Source: Chryseobacterium oryctis (lineage in GTDB: Bacteria > Bacteroidota > Bacteroidia > Flavobacteriales > Weeksellaceae). Taken from it: a stretch of DNA of 64,000 nucleotides. The stretch covers positions 124,001 to 188,000 of the forward strand of contig NZ_JAPDHV010000006.1 of NCBI RefSeq assembly GCF_025971925.1, in the 5' to 3' direction. The notes under the pieces are model-generated. The model was given only the letters and a program-made list of their open reading frames with translations. It had not been told where the DNA came from and searched no databases. A program made the translations under genes and the position numbers. Below, piece after piece: positions 53,657-60,919 of the stretch; within the stretch, counting starts at the first letter, position 1; each line of letters opens with the position of its first letter.

Positions 53657-54262
53657 ATGATAGCGGTTATTACCGGTGATATTATAAACTCACAACATGC
53701 AGACACTGAAGTTTGGATTACCAAGCTTAAGAATCTTCTCGAAAAATGGGGGAGCACACCTCAAACATGGGAAATCTACAGAGGTGATGAATTCCAGTTC
53801 AAGTGCAATATAGATGACGTTTTTTGGCGTTTCTTAGCTATCAAATCCTTAATAAAAAGTCAGGAAAATCTAGATGTAAGAATTGCTATTGGCATTGGTG
53901 ATGAAAACTTTTCTTCTGAAAAAATCACAGAATCTAATGGTTCGGCTTACGTAAATTCCGGAAGATTATTGAACGATTTGAAAAGTGACGGTCATACTGT
54001 TGCCATCAAAACATCCAACGAACCTGTAAATAGAGATTTGAATATTCTATTAAAATGGTCTTCCAAAGATTTTGACAACTGGACGATGGCAACCGCAGAA
54101 ATTATCCATGAGATGATTATGAATCAAGACATAACTCAGGAAGATTTGGCTAAGAAATTTAATATTTCTCAGTCCTCAATAAGCCAGAGATTGAAACGAG
54201 CAAACTATGAGCTAATCGTAGAAACTAATCAATATTTTAGAAAGAAAATTTCAGAATTGTAG
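53657..54262 (+). CDS. SatD-family protein with C-terminal helix-turn-helix
   Basis: A 201-residue cytoplasmic protein. The N-terminal part (IAVITGDIINSQ, 2-13; YRGDEFQFK, about 41-49; VRIAIGIGDE, about 75-84) fits the SatD family, which resembles nucleotide-binding cyclase-like folds. Residues about 153-185 (ITQEDLAKKFNISQSSISQR) form a clear helix-turn-helix, so it is probably a DNA-binding regulator. The three evenly spaced dyads upstream suggest autoregulation. The next gene, DUF3307, starts 2 bases after its stop; the SatD-DUF3307 pair recurs in other genomes. Its ligand and wider targets are unknown. Confidence 0.85.
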   Translation: MIAVITGDIINSQHADTEVWITKLKNLLEKWGSTPQTWEIYRGDEFQFKCNIDDVFWRFLAIKSLIKSQENLDVRIAIGIGDENFSSEKITESNGSAYVNSGRLLNDLKSDGHTVAIKTSNEPVNRDLNILLKWSSKDFDNWTMATAEIIHEMIMNQDITQEDLAKKFNISQSSISQRLKRANYELIVETNQYFRKKISEL

Positions 54263-54264
54263 AC

Positions 54265-54960
54265 ATGATTTTTACTAAACTCATATTGGCACATCTACTT
54301 GGAGACTTTATTCTTCAGCCGAATTCTTGGGTTTTAGATAAGGAAAAGCATAAACTAAAAAGCAAGTTTTTATACATTCATGTTCTGATTCATATCATTT
54401 TAAGCTTTATTTTCCTTTGGAATCTAGAACTTTGGTGGGTAGCTGTTTTAGTCGGTATCACACATTTTATAATAGATGTTGCAAAACTTAACTTTCAGAC
54501 TATTAAAAACAAAAAAAATTGGTTCTTTATTGACCAGCTATTGCACCTTTTGGTGATTGCGGGGGTATCTTTTTATTTTAAAGAATTTAGCTTTGAATTT
54601 TTTCAAAATAATGATTTCTTAAAAATAGTAATGGCTGCGTTATTTTTAACAGTACCAGCTTCAATTTTCATTAAAACCTTATTGTCATCATGGACTCCTG
54701 CTCCTGACACAATAAATAATATACAGACCGAATCTTTATCAAATGCAGGAAAATATATTGGTATTTTAGAACGTTTACTCGTTTTTACTTTTATTTTGGT
54801 AAATCATTGGGAAGGAGTAGGTTTTATGATAGCTGCAAAATCTGTATTCAGATTTAGTGATTTGGCTCAGGCAAAACAAAGAAAGTTAACAGAATACGTA
54901 TTAATCGGTACACTTTTGAGTTTTGGAATGGCTGTTTTAACAGGAATTTTAATTAAATAA
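54265..54960 (+). CDS. DUF3307 membrane protein
   Basis: A 231-residue polytopic membrane protein with about six hydrophobic segments. It begins FTKLILAHLLGDFILQPNSW, with the family's conserved H-L-x-G-D-F-x-L-Q start, and has HFIIDVAKLNFQ (about 67-78) and FFIDQLLHLLVIAG (about 88-101), rows of His/Asp that recall metal-binding membrane proteins. Function unknown. It is translationally coupled to SatD (2-base gap) and probably controlled by it. Confidence 0.88.
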   Translation: MIFTKLILAHLLGDFILQPNSWVLDKEKHKLKSKFLYIHVLIHIILSFIFLWNLELWWVAVLVGITHFIIDVAKLNFQTIKNKKNWFFIDQLLHLLVIAGVSFYFKEFSFEFFQNNDFLKIVMAALFLTVPASIFIKTLLSSWTPAPDTINNIQTESLSNAGKYIGILERLLVFTFILVNHWEGVGFMIAAKSVFRFSDLAQAKQRKLTEYVLIGTLLSFGMAVLTGILIK

Positions 54961-54993
54961 TATAAATAAATCTAACTAATAAGTATTTAGAAA

Positions 54994-55713
54994 ATGGAAA
55001 AGAAAGAAATGTTGTACGAAGGTAAAGCGAAACAAGTATTTGCTACCGATAATCCTGATCAGGTGGTAGTACGTTTCAAAGACGATGCTACTGCATTTAA
55101 TGCTCAAAAAAGAGGGTCTGTAGATTTGAAAGGCGAAATGAACAACGCTATCACAACTCTTATTTTTGAATATTTAAATGAAAAAGGGATTAAAACTCAT
55201 TTCATCAAACAACTAAACGAAAGAGAGCAATTAGTAAGAAAAGTTTCTATCATTCCGTTGGAAATGGTTGTAAGAAACTATTCTGCAGGAAGTATGGCTC
55301 AAAGATTAGGCGTTGAAGAAGGAATAAAATCTCCAGTTACAATCTTCGACATCTGCTACAAAAAAGATGAGTTGGGAGATCCGCTTATCAATGATCACCA
55401 CGCTGTTTTCTTAGGAGCTGCGACCTATGAAGAGCTTGACGAAATGTATGAATTAACTTCAGATATCAACGAAATTCTAATTGAATTATTCGACAGAATG
55501 AATATCATCTTGGTTGATTTCAAAATTGAATTAGGTAAAACTTCTGACGGTGAAATCATCTTAGCAGATGAGATTTCTCCTGATACATGCAGACTTTGGG
55601 ATAAAGATACAATGAAGAAATTGGATAAAGACAGATTCAGAAGAGACCTTGGTGAAGTTACTGAAGCGTATGTTGAGATCTACAACAGATTGAAAAATGT
55701 GCTTGGCAAATAA
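54994..55713 (+). CDS. purC: SAICAR synthetase
   Basis: ATP-dependent ligation of aspartate to CAIR in purine synthesis. The 239-residue protein has [20 protein letters not shown] (about 6-25) and the signatures [14 protein letters not shown] (about 92-105) and [30 protein letters not shown] (spanning about 170-200). Its length is typical of the bacterial stand-alone enzyme. purF lies downstream; a four-helix-bundle gene with flanking inverted repeats sits between them. Confidence 0.96.
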   Translation: MEKKEMLYEGKAKQVFATDNPDQVVVRFKDDATAFNAQKRGSVDLKGEMNNAITTLIFEYLNEKGIKTHFIKQLNEREQLVRKVSIIPLEMVVRNYSAGSMAQRLGVEEGIKSPVTIFDICYKKDELGDPLINDHHAVFLGAATYEELDEMYELTSDINEILIELFDRMNIILVDFKIELGKTSDGEIILADEISPDTCRLWDKDTMKKLDKDRFRRDLGEVTEAYVEIYNRLKNVLGK

Positions 55714-55723
55714 ATTTGAGAAA

Positions 55724-56157
55724 CTAGAAGTTAGATACTAGAGGTTAGTATGAAATCACATCGCATAGAAGATTTAAAAGTTTGGAGTAAATCAATGACT
55801 TTAGTAAAAGAAGTTTATTTGGTTACTGCAGAATTACCAAATGAAGAAAAATTTGGTTTACTATCTCAAATCAGAAGATGTGCTGTTTCAATACCTTCAA
55901 ATATCGCAGAAGGAGCTGGAAGAAACAACAAGAATGAGTTTTATCAATTTCTAGGAATTGCGTTTGGTTCAACCTACGAATTGCAAACTCAATTACAATT
56001 ATTAATAGATTTAGATTTTATTCCCGAAACTAAAATAGTTCCTTTAAAAGAACTTCTGGCTGAAATACAAAAAATGATTTATTCATTAAAGACAAGTTTA
56101 AAATTATAATTGAAGTTAACTTAGACTAATTTCTAATCTCTAATATCTAACTTCTAA
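55724..56157. mobile_element. Inverted-repeat-flanked four-helix-bundle cassette
   Basis: A 25-base repeat at 55724-55748 (core AGAAGTTAGATACTAGAGG) recurs inverted at 56133-56157 with 22 of 25 matches, bracketing one small gene between purC and purF. This looks like a small inserted cassette or a repeat-linked gene, with the arms able to pair in RNA. No transposase is present, so mobility would need help in trans. The left arm ends one base before the ATG. Confidence 0.55.
55750..56109 (+). CDS. Four-helix-bundle protein (S23/bAvd-like)
   Basis: A 119-residue protein. RIEDLKVWSKSMTLVKEVYL, then the highly conserved FGLLSQIRRCAVSIPSNIAE and GAGRNNKNEFYQFLGIAFGS, and a final helix pair with LEELLAEIQKMIYSLKTSLK-like composition. 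This is the 23S rRNA intervening-sequence protein / bAvd family, small pentameric four-helix bundles found scattered in Bacteroidetes and related to the Avd protein of diversity-generating retroelements. No retroelement is visible nearby. It is embedded in the purC-purF unit and probably transcribed with it. Confidence 0.92.
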   Translation: MKSHRIEDLKVWSKSMTLVKEVYLVTAELPNEEKFGLLSQIRRCAVSIPSNIAEGAGRNNKNEFYQFLGIAFGSTYELQTQLQLLIDLDFIPETKIVPLKELLAEIQKMIYSLKTSLKL

Positions 56158-56173
56158 TATAGAAAAAATAGAA

Positions 56174-57673
56174 ATGAAAAGTTTAGACATTCATAAAAGT
56201 GAATATTTAAAACAGTTTGAAAATCAAACCTACGGAAGAAATCTTTTCAGAACACAGGAAGAGGAGAGGCTTGATGCTCCAAACGAGGAGTGTGGTATCT
56301 TCGGAATGTATTCTGATAATGATTTAGATACGTTTTCACTTTCACAGTTTGGTCTTTTTGCGCTACAGCACAGAGGTCAGGAAGCTTGTGGTATTTCCGT
56401 TCTTAAAAACGGAAAAATCACCAATCTGAAAGATGAAGGTTTGGTTTTGGATGTTTATAAAGAGATCCAGGATCCGGAAGCTTTTATGGGAAATTCTGCA
56501 ATCGGGCATACACGTTATACCACTGCAGGAGATAAAAAGAAATATAATTTCCAGCCGTTTTTTGCTAAAAACGAATATGACCAAATTATACTTTCTATTG
56601 CGCATAATGGTAACCTTACCAACGCAAAAGAATTAAAAACTCAATTGGAAGCTGAAGGCGTTGTTTTCAGAGCAACTTCTGATTCTGAGGTAATTTTAAG
56701 ATTAATTCAAAAAAATCTTGATTTAGGTCTTCGTGGTGCTATTAAAGCAACCATGGAAAAAATTGAAGGAGCTTATTCGGTTGTCGGAATGACAAGAAAT
56801 AAATTCTTTGCCTTCAGAGATTTCAACGGAATCAGACCTTTGGTTTTAGGAGCTATCGACGAAAAATCTTATGTTGTTGCTTCCGAATCTGTAGCTTTGG
56901 ATGCAGTTGGAGCGCAATATGTGCGTGATATTTTACCTGGAGAAATTATTTATACTAATGAAAATGAACCTGGTAAACTTCATTCTTATATGGTAGATGA
57001 AGAGAAAGGAAAGCAAAGAATCTGCTCTTTTGAGTACATTTATTTTGCGAGACCAGATTCTACTTTAGAAAATATCAATGTTTACGAAATCAGAGAAAAA
57101 TCTGGTGAAAAGATTTGGGAACAAGCTCCTGTAGATGCCGATTTAGTTATTGGAGTTCCGGATTCCGGAGTTCCGGCTGCCATTGGTTTTTCTAAGGCTT
57201 CAGGAATACCTTTCCGTCCGGTTTTGATTAAAAACAGATATATCGGAAGAAGTTTCATCGTTCCGACTCAGGAAATGAGAGAAAGAGTAGTTAACTTAAA
57301 GCTGAATCCTATTATTTCTGAAATCAAAGACAAAAGAGTAGTTATCATTGATGATTCTATCGTTCGTGGAACAACTTCTAAAAGATTGGTAAAAATATTA
57401 AAAGATGCAGGTGTAAAAGAAATTCACTTCAGAAGTGTTTCTCCACCAATTATTGCACCTTGCTATTTAGGAATTGACACTCCATCAAAAGATGATTTAA
57501 TTTCTGCAAATATGACAACTGAGCAGCTTAGAGATTATTTAGGAGTAGATTCTTTAGAATTTTTGAGTACAGAAAACTTAAAAGAAATTTTAGGTTCTTC
57601 TAATCACTGTTTTGGATGCTTTACAGAAGAATATCCTGTGGAAAAAGGAGAGGAATTAGAATTATTTAATTAA
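56174..57673 (+). CDS. purF: Amidophosphoribosyltransferase
   Basis: First committed step of purine synthesis: glutamine plus PRPP gives phosphoribosylamine. The 499-residue protein has an Ntn-type glutaminase domain whose nucleophile should be Cys41 in NEECGIFGMYS. The preceding 40 residues would be a propeptide to be cleaved, much longer than the usual roughly 11. LQHRGQEACGI and GHTRYTTAG follow. The PRTase domain has VVIIDDSIVRGTTSKRLVKI (about 393-412), the PRPP loop. Cysteines near the C-terminus (HCFGCFTEEYP) and Cys in RICSFEYIYFARPDS could ligate an iron-sulphur cluster, as in the Bacillus enzyme; this is inferred. Confidence 0.95.
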   Translation: MKSLDIHKSEYLKQFENQTYGRNLFRTQEEERLDAPNEECGIFGMYSDNDLDTFSLSQFGLFALQHRGQEACGISVLKNGKITNLKDEGLVLDVYKEIQDPEAFMGNSAIGHTRYTTAGDKKKYNFQPFFAKNEYDQIILSIAHNGNLTNAKELKTQLEAEGVVFRATSDSEVILRLIQKNLDLGLRGAIKATMEKIEGAYSVVGMTRNKFFAFRDFNGIRPLVLGAIDEKSYVVASESVALDAVGAQYVRDILPGEIIYTNENEPGKLHSYMVDEEKGKQRICSFEYIYFARPDSTLENINVYEIREKSGEKIWEQAPVDADLVIGVPDSGVPAAIGFSKASGIPFRPVLIKNRYIGRSFIVPTQEMRERVVNLKLNPIISEIKDKRVVIIDDSIVRGTTSKRLVKILKDAGVKEIHFRSVSPPIIAPCYLGIDTPSKDDLISANMTTEQLRDYLGVDSLEFLSTENLKEILGSSNHCFGCFTEEYPVEKGEELELFN

Positions 57674-57686
57674 ATTTAATATAAAT

Positions 57687-57720
57687 AAAAAGGTCAAACT
57701 CACTGTAATTTGACCTTTTT
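57687..57720 (+). terminator. Terminator after purF
   Basis: AAAAAGGTCAAA (57687-57698) and TTTGACCTTTTT (57709-57720), a perfect 12-base-pair stem with T run. Confidence 0.9.
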
Positions 57721-57766
57721 CATTTCACTATCACGTTCTAAAATAAGTTGACACTAAATCTTATTT

Positions 57767-57844
57767 ATGAAAGTTCAAGAATTATTAAAAAGAGAAAAAT
57801 TATCTACAGGTGAAAATTCTTGTGATGAAGATTGTAGTATTTAA
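57767..57844 (+). CDS. Possible 25-residue peptide or gene remnant
   Basis: ATG to TAA encodes 25 residues: a basic helix (MKVQELLKREKLSTGENS) and an acidic, cysteine-bearing end (CDEDCSI). It is directly preceded by a 7-base inverted repeat, AAATAAG (57741-57747) and CTTATTT (57760-57766). The composition looks protein-like, but no family is recognised. It could be a small peptide gene, a remnant of a deleted gene, or chance. Confidence 0.3.
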   Translation: MKVQELLKREKLSTGENSCDEDCSI

Positions 57845-57870
57845 TTATTAAAATTTACGTTTAAATTTCT

Positions 57871-58449
57871 ATGATAAAAATTAATAATGAAATAAAATTT
57901 CCTCTTTCAGAGACACTTTTTGTATTTGCCTTAGACTCTGAAGCTGGAAAAGAATTTGATGATAAGAATAAGTTGATTACTGGTATAGGAAAAGTAAATG
58001 CAGCATTGGAACTCACAAAACAGATTTATAGTAAAAGACCTCAGTTGATTGTAAATTTGGGTTCAGCAGGAAGTAAAACTTTTGGAAAAGGAGAGGTTGT
58101 TTGTTGCACAAAATTTATCCAAAGAGACATGGATGTAAGAGGTTTAGGGTTTGCTAAATATGAAACTCCATTGTCCGGAATTCCTCCGTTGCTGGAGTAC
58201 GGAATTTCATTAAATGGTTTGAAAGAAGGAGTTTGCGGAAGTGGAGATAGTTTTGAAATGAATCATTCTGAAGATGACTATAATGTGGTAGATATGGAAG
58301 CGTATCCACTGGCTTTGATTGCGATGAAAGAAAAAATACCGTTTCTGTGCTTGAAATATATTTCTGATGATGCTGGTGATGATGCGGCAGATGATTGGTC
58401 TGTACAGGTGCATTTAGCTGCTGAAGCTTTTAAAAGAATTTTATTCTAG
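57871..58449 (+). CDS. Nucleoside phosphorylase / nucleosidase-like protein
   Basis: A 192-residue protein of the purine nucleoside phosphorylase superfamily, shorter than the typical roughly 230-residue MTA/SAH nucleosidase. ITGIGKVNAALELTKQIYSK (about 36-55) and IVNLGSAGSKTFGKGEVVCC (about 61-80) form the base- and phosphate-binding core. NVVDMEAYPLALIAMKEKIP (about 138-157) holds the ribose-binding Met-Glu pair, and LKYISDDAGDDAADDW carries the late catalytic aspartate region. The likely reaction is cleavage of an N-glycosidic bond; substrate uncertain. It follows the purF terminator. Confidence 0.85.
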   Translation: MIKINNEIKFPLSETLFVFALDSEAGKEFDDKNKLITGIGKVNAALELTKQIYSKRPQLIVNLGSAGSKTFGKGEVVCCTKFIQRDMDVRGLGFAKYETPLSGIPPLLEYGISLNGLKEGVCGSGDSFEMNHSEDDYNVVDMEAYPLALIAMKEKIPFLCLKYISDDAGDDAADDWSVQVHLAAEAFKRILF

Positions 58450-58456
58450 ATAAATC

Positions 58457-58488
58457 AAACAGCTTCCAAAAATTTTTGGAAGCTGTTT
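58457..58488. terminator. Bidirectional terminator
   Basis: A perfect 32-base palindrome: AAACAGCTTCCAAAAA (58457-58472) and TTTTTGGAAGCTGTTT (58473-58488), with T and A tails, between convergent genes. The centre pairs would open to give a small loop. Confidence 0.9.
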
Positions 58489-58490
58489 TT

Positions 58491-59222
58491 TTATAATTGT
58501 AATATTGCTTTGTCGAGATCGTGATAAAGTAATATCTTCCAATGATTTTCTTTGGCTTCTTTTTGCCATTTTTGTCTCAATTCCATGGCTTTTCTTCCGT
58601 CAAAATCACTTTTATAAGAAACATGATACTTCAGATATGATTCTTGAGGAAGATTATCTGCACCATAAAAAGCAGTTTCTCCATTTTCTTGAATCCAGAA
58701 TACCTGCATGAAAGGCGTATGTCCACCTACAACTTCAAAAGAAATTTCGTTGTTGATTTGTCCTTTGTCTTCATTCATCCAAATAATATTGGGTAATTGA
58801 ATGAGTTTTTCTAGTGTATTGAAGTCAAATGAAGGATTTTGCTGATTTTCTTTGGCGTAATCTAGCTCACGTTTCTGAATATAAATTTTAGCATTCGAGA
58901 ATCTTGATTCAAAGCCATTTTCGGAAGGTTTTATTACACCTTCAATATGGTCTTTGTGTAAATGGGAAAGAAGAACTTTAGTGATTTTTTCAGGATTGAT
59001 GTTTTCTTTTTTAAGAATTTCAAAAATAATTAATTCTCCCTTATTATTTTTCCATCCAACACCTGCATCCAAAATGATATGCTCGGTATTGGTGACAATA
59101 AGAAAAGGCTGAACCGACATTTTTATATCTTTTGGGTTATTGAAATTTTCTTCTGTCAGTAAAGAGAAGTTTTTGGTTTTAGTAACGGAAAAGTTACCTT
59201 CTTTTAGTGGGATTATTTTCAT
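58491..59222 (-). CDS. MBL-fold metallo-hydrolase
   Basis: A 243-residue metallo-beta-lactamase-fold protein. The zinc motif LLSHLHKDHIEGV (about 92-104, H-x-H-x-D-H) is clear. Further ligands are the histidine in EVVGGHTPFMQVFW and the aspartate in FYGADNLPQESYL, with a late histidine in KILLYHDLDKA. Family members include lactonases and other hydrolases; the substrate is not predictable. The ATG at 59222 is preferred; an in-frame ATG at 59249 would add nine hydrophobic residues (HIRFILFSM). Confidence 0.9.
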   Translation of the reverse strand: MKIIPLKEGNFSVTKTKNFSLLTEENFNNPKDIKMSVQPFLIVTNTEHIILDAGVGWKNNKGELIIFEILKKENINPEKITKVLLSHLHKDHIEGVIKPSENGFESRFSNAKIYIQKRELDYAKENQQNPSFDFNTLEKLIQLPNIIWMNEDKGQINNEISFEVVGGHTPFMQVFWIQENGETAFYGADNLPQESYLKYHVSYKSDFDGRKAMELRQKWQKEAKENHWKILLYHDLDKAILQL

Positions 59223-59461
59223 TGAGAATAATATGAATCTTATATGCAAAGTTCTTTATAATTTTTAAAATGTAAAAATGCTTTTCTCAATTATCCTCAT
59301 CGTGAAAACTGATTGGTTTTGCAAAATGTGATTATTCTTTTCTAATTTGAAAAGTGGTCGCTTTTTTTGAGGGACGCGTGGTTCTGAAGTAGATCTTTAT
59401 ATTACAAAAGTAGATGAAATTGAACGGGGTGTTCTTAGAAATAATGGTCAGTAAAAACAAA

Positions 59462-59483
59462 AGCCCCCAATAGAATGGAGGCT
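59462..59483 (-). terminator. Hairpin in the gap, terminator-like on the minus strand
   Basis: AGCCCCCA (59462-59469) and TGGAGGCT (59476-59483) pair with one mismatch; minus-strand exit is TTTTGTTTTT. On the plus strand it precedes seven A residues and a tiny ORF, so a leader-type structure is an alternative reading. Confidence 0.5.
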
Positions 59484-59495
59484 AAAAAAACACAA

Positions 59496-59531
59496 ATGAT
59501 GAAAAAAAATTATTTCGTACGCCAAATATAG
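59496..59531 (+). CDS. Possible 11-residue leader-like ORF
   Basis: Two adjacent ATG codons begin an ORF reading MMKKNYFVRQI and stop. It follows a hairpin and an A run. It could be a translated leader, but no terminator or downstream gene on the same strand follows until 59971. Weak support. Confidence 0.25.
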   Translation: MMKKNYFVRQI

Positions 59532-59970
59532 GAATTATTGCTTATTTCAGAAAAAAAAAGTGATGTTTTTTTTATTTTTTTTATAATGCTCATATTTTCA
59601 ATAATTTAAAATTTTATTAGATCCATTTTTTATATAAAAATGACTTTGTTACGTCTGTTTTTTGTCTGTTTTTTGGTGGTATTTTTACCAATGTTCAAGA
59701 TTTGCGACTTTTTTTTGTCTTTTCACATGTTTTTAGTATGTTCTGAATTAATAATAATTTATATATAATTGATTATTTTAATCAAATTCATTGTTATTTT
59801 GGTGCTAATTAAATTTAGTTTTTATAATCAGAGATTGTATGTAATATTATCTACTTATTTAATAGTACAATTGGGACATTTTTATTTAAAGTTCTTAATG
59901 AATCAAAATGATAAAATAAGTTGTGTTTGATTTAGTTTGTTGTAAATTGTGCCTTTTAAAATGATGTAGA

Positions 59971-60864
59971 ATGAAAAGTATTTTAAAAATATCTTGGGTT
60001 GGTTTAGTTTTCGTATTGTTTAGTTGTAAATCAATTAACTATAATGAAATGTTTTATAGAGATTTGCAGCCCGAAAAGATTTCAGATAAGTTTAGCTTTA
60101 CGGAAGGTCCATCATCGGATACAGAAGGAAATGTATTCTTTACCGATCAACCCAATGATAAAATTTATTATTGGGATTGGAAAAACAATGCAATAGTTGA
60201 GTTTTTAGATAAAACAGGTAGGGCAAACGGAACTCATTTTGATAAAAATGATAATTTGATTACGTGTTCTGATGATAAAGGTGAAATTTGGAAGATATCG
60301 AAAGATAAAAAAGTTCAGATTTTGCTTAAAAGTTTTGAAAATAAAAGATTAAACGGTCCGAATGATGTTTGGAATGATGAGTTCGGAGGTATGTATTTTA
60401 CAGATCCTTTGTATGAAAGAGATTATTGGGTAGATTTTAGTCAAGAAATTCCAGATAAAAGTTTGTACTACAGAAATAAAGAAGGAAAAGTTACGAAACT
60501 AGATACTTTCACACAGCCTAATGGAATTGTAGGGAGTGAAAAAATGAAAAAATTATATGTTTCAGATATAGATGCAGGGAAAACGTATATGTATGATATT
60601 TTAGGAGAAGGAAAGTTGTCTGAAAAAAAGCTTTTCTGCGAAATGGGTTCAGACGGAATGACGCTAGATATTCATGGGAATCTTTATTTAACAGGAGAGG
60701 GTGTTCATGTATTCAACCGAAAAGGTAAAAAGATTTATCATATTCCGATTGATGAAAAGTGGACTTCAAATGTTACTTTTGGTGGAAAGAAAAATAATGT
60801 ATTATTCATTACAGCCTCAAAATCAGTTTATATTTTGCCAACCAAAGTGAAAGGAATTAAATAA
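59971..60864 (+). CDS. SMP-30/gluconolactonase-like lipoprotein
   Basis: A 297-residue six-bladed beta-propeller. The lipoprotein signal is VLFSCKSIN (Cys19). FTEGPSSDTEGNVFFTDQPN (about 44-63) is the typical first metal-binding segment, followed by GRANGTHFDKNDNLITCSDD, LNGPNDVWNDEFGGMYFTDP and QPNGIVGSEKMKKLYVSDID, each with the Asn/Asp ligands expected for the divalent metal of this family. The family hydrolyses sugar lactones or related esters. As a lipoprotein it should be in the periplasm or on the outer membrane. Confidence 0.9.
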   Translation: MKSILKISWVGLVFVLFSCKSINYNEMFYRDLQPEKISDKFSFTEGPSSDTEGNVFFTDQPNDKIYYWDWKNNAIVEFLDKTGRANGTHFDKNDNLITCSDDKGEIWKISKDKKVQILLKSFENKRLNGPNDVWNDEFGGMYFTDPLYERDYWVDFSQEIPDKSLYYRNKEGKVTKLDTFTQPNGIVGSEKMKKLYVSDIDAGKTYMYDILGEGKLSEKKLFCEMGSDGMTLDIHGNLYLTGEGVHVFNRKGKKIYHIPIDEKWTSNVTFGGKKNNVLFITASKSVYILPTKVKGIK

Positions 60865-60882
60865 ATTCACTGTTTCAATATA

Positions 60883-60919
60883 AAAAATGGAGATTGCTTA
60901 ATAAGCGATCTCCATTTTT
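60883..60919. terminator. Bidirectional terminator overlapping the helicase stop codon
   Basis: AAAAATGGAGAT (60883-60894) pairs with ATCTCCATTTTT (60908-60919), with further pairing toward the loop. The right arm lies in the last codons of the minus-strand helicase gene, so coding and termination overlap. Confidence 0.85.

Larger units (their letters stand above)
59223..59970. other. 750-base gap with a hairpin and a tiny ORF
   Basis: Extremely A/T-rich and without a normal gene. It holds the hairpin at 59462-59483 and the 12-codon ORF at 59496-59531 listed separately. From 59350 to 59454 there is a short open stretch without a start codon that could be a remnant. The right half (59540-59960) is runs of T and A with no recognisable feature except presumed promoters. 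Confidence 0.6.

Noticed and set aside
55750..56109. Diversity-generating retroelement suggested by the Avd-like protein
   Set aside because: No reverse transcriptase, template repeat or variable repeat is present nearby.
57731..57766. Insertion-sequence end after purF
   Set aside because: Only a 7-base inverted repeat and no transposase or target duplication; evidence too thin.
59350..59454. Open stretch ending VDEIERGVLRNNGQ before a stop, possible pseudogene
   Set aside because: No start codon, about 27 codons only, and no recognisable family; too short to call.
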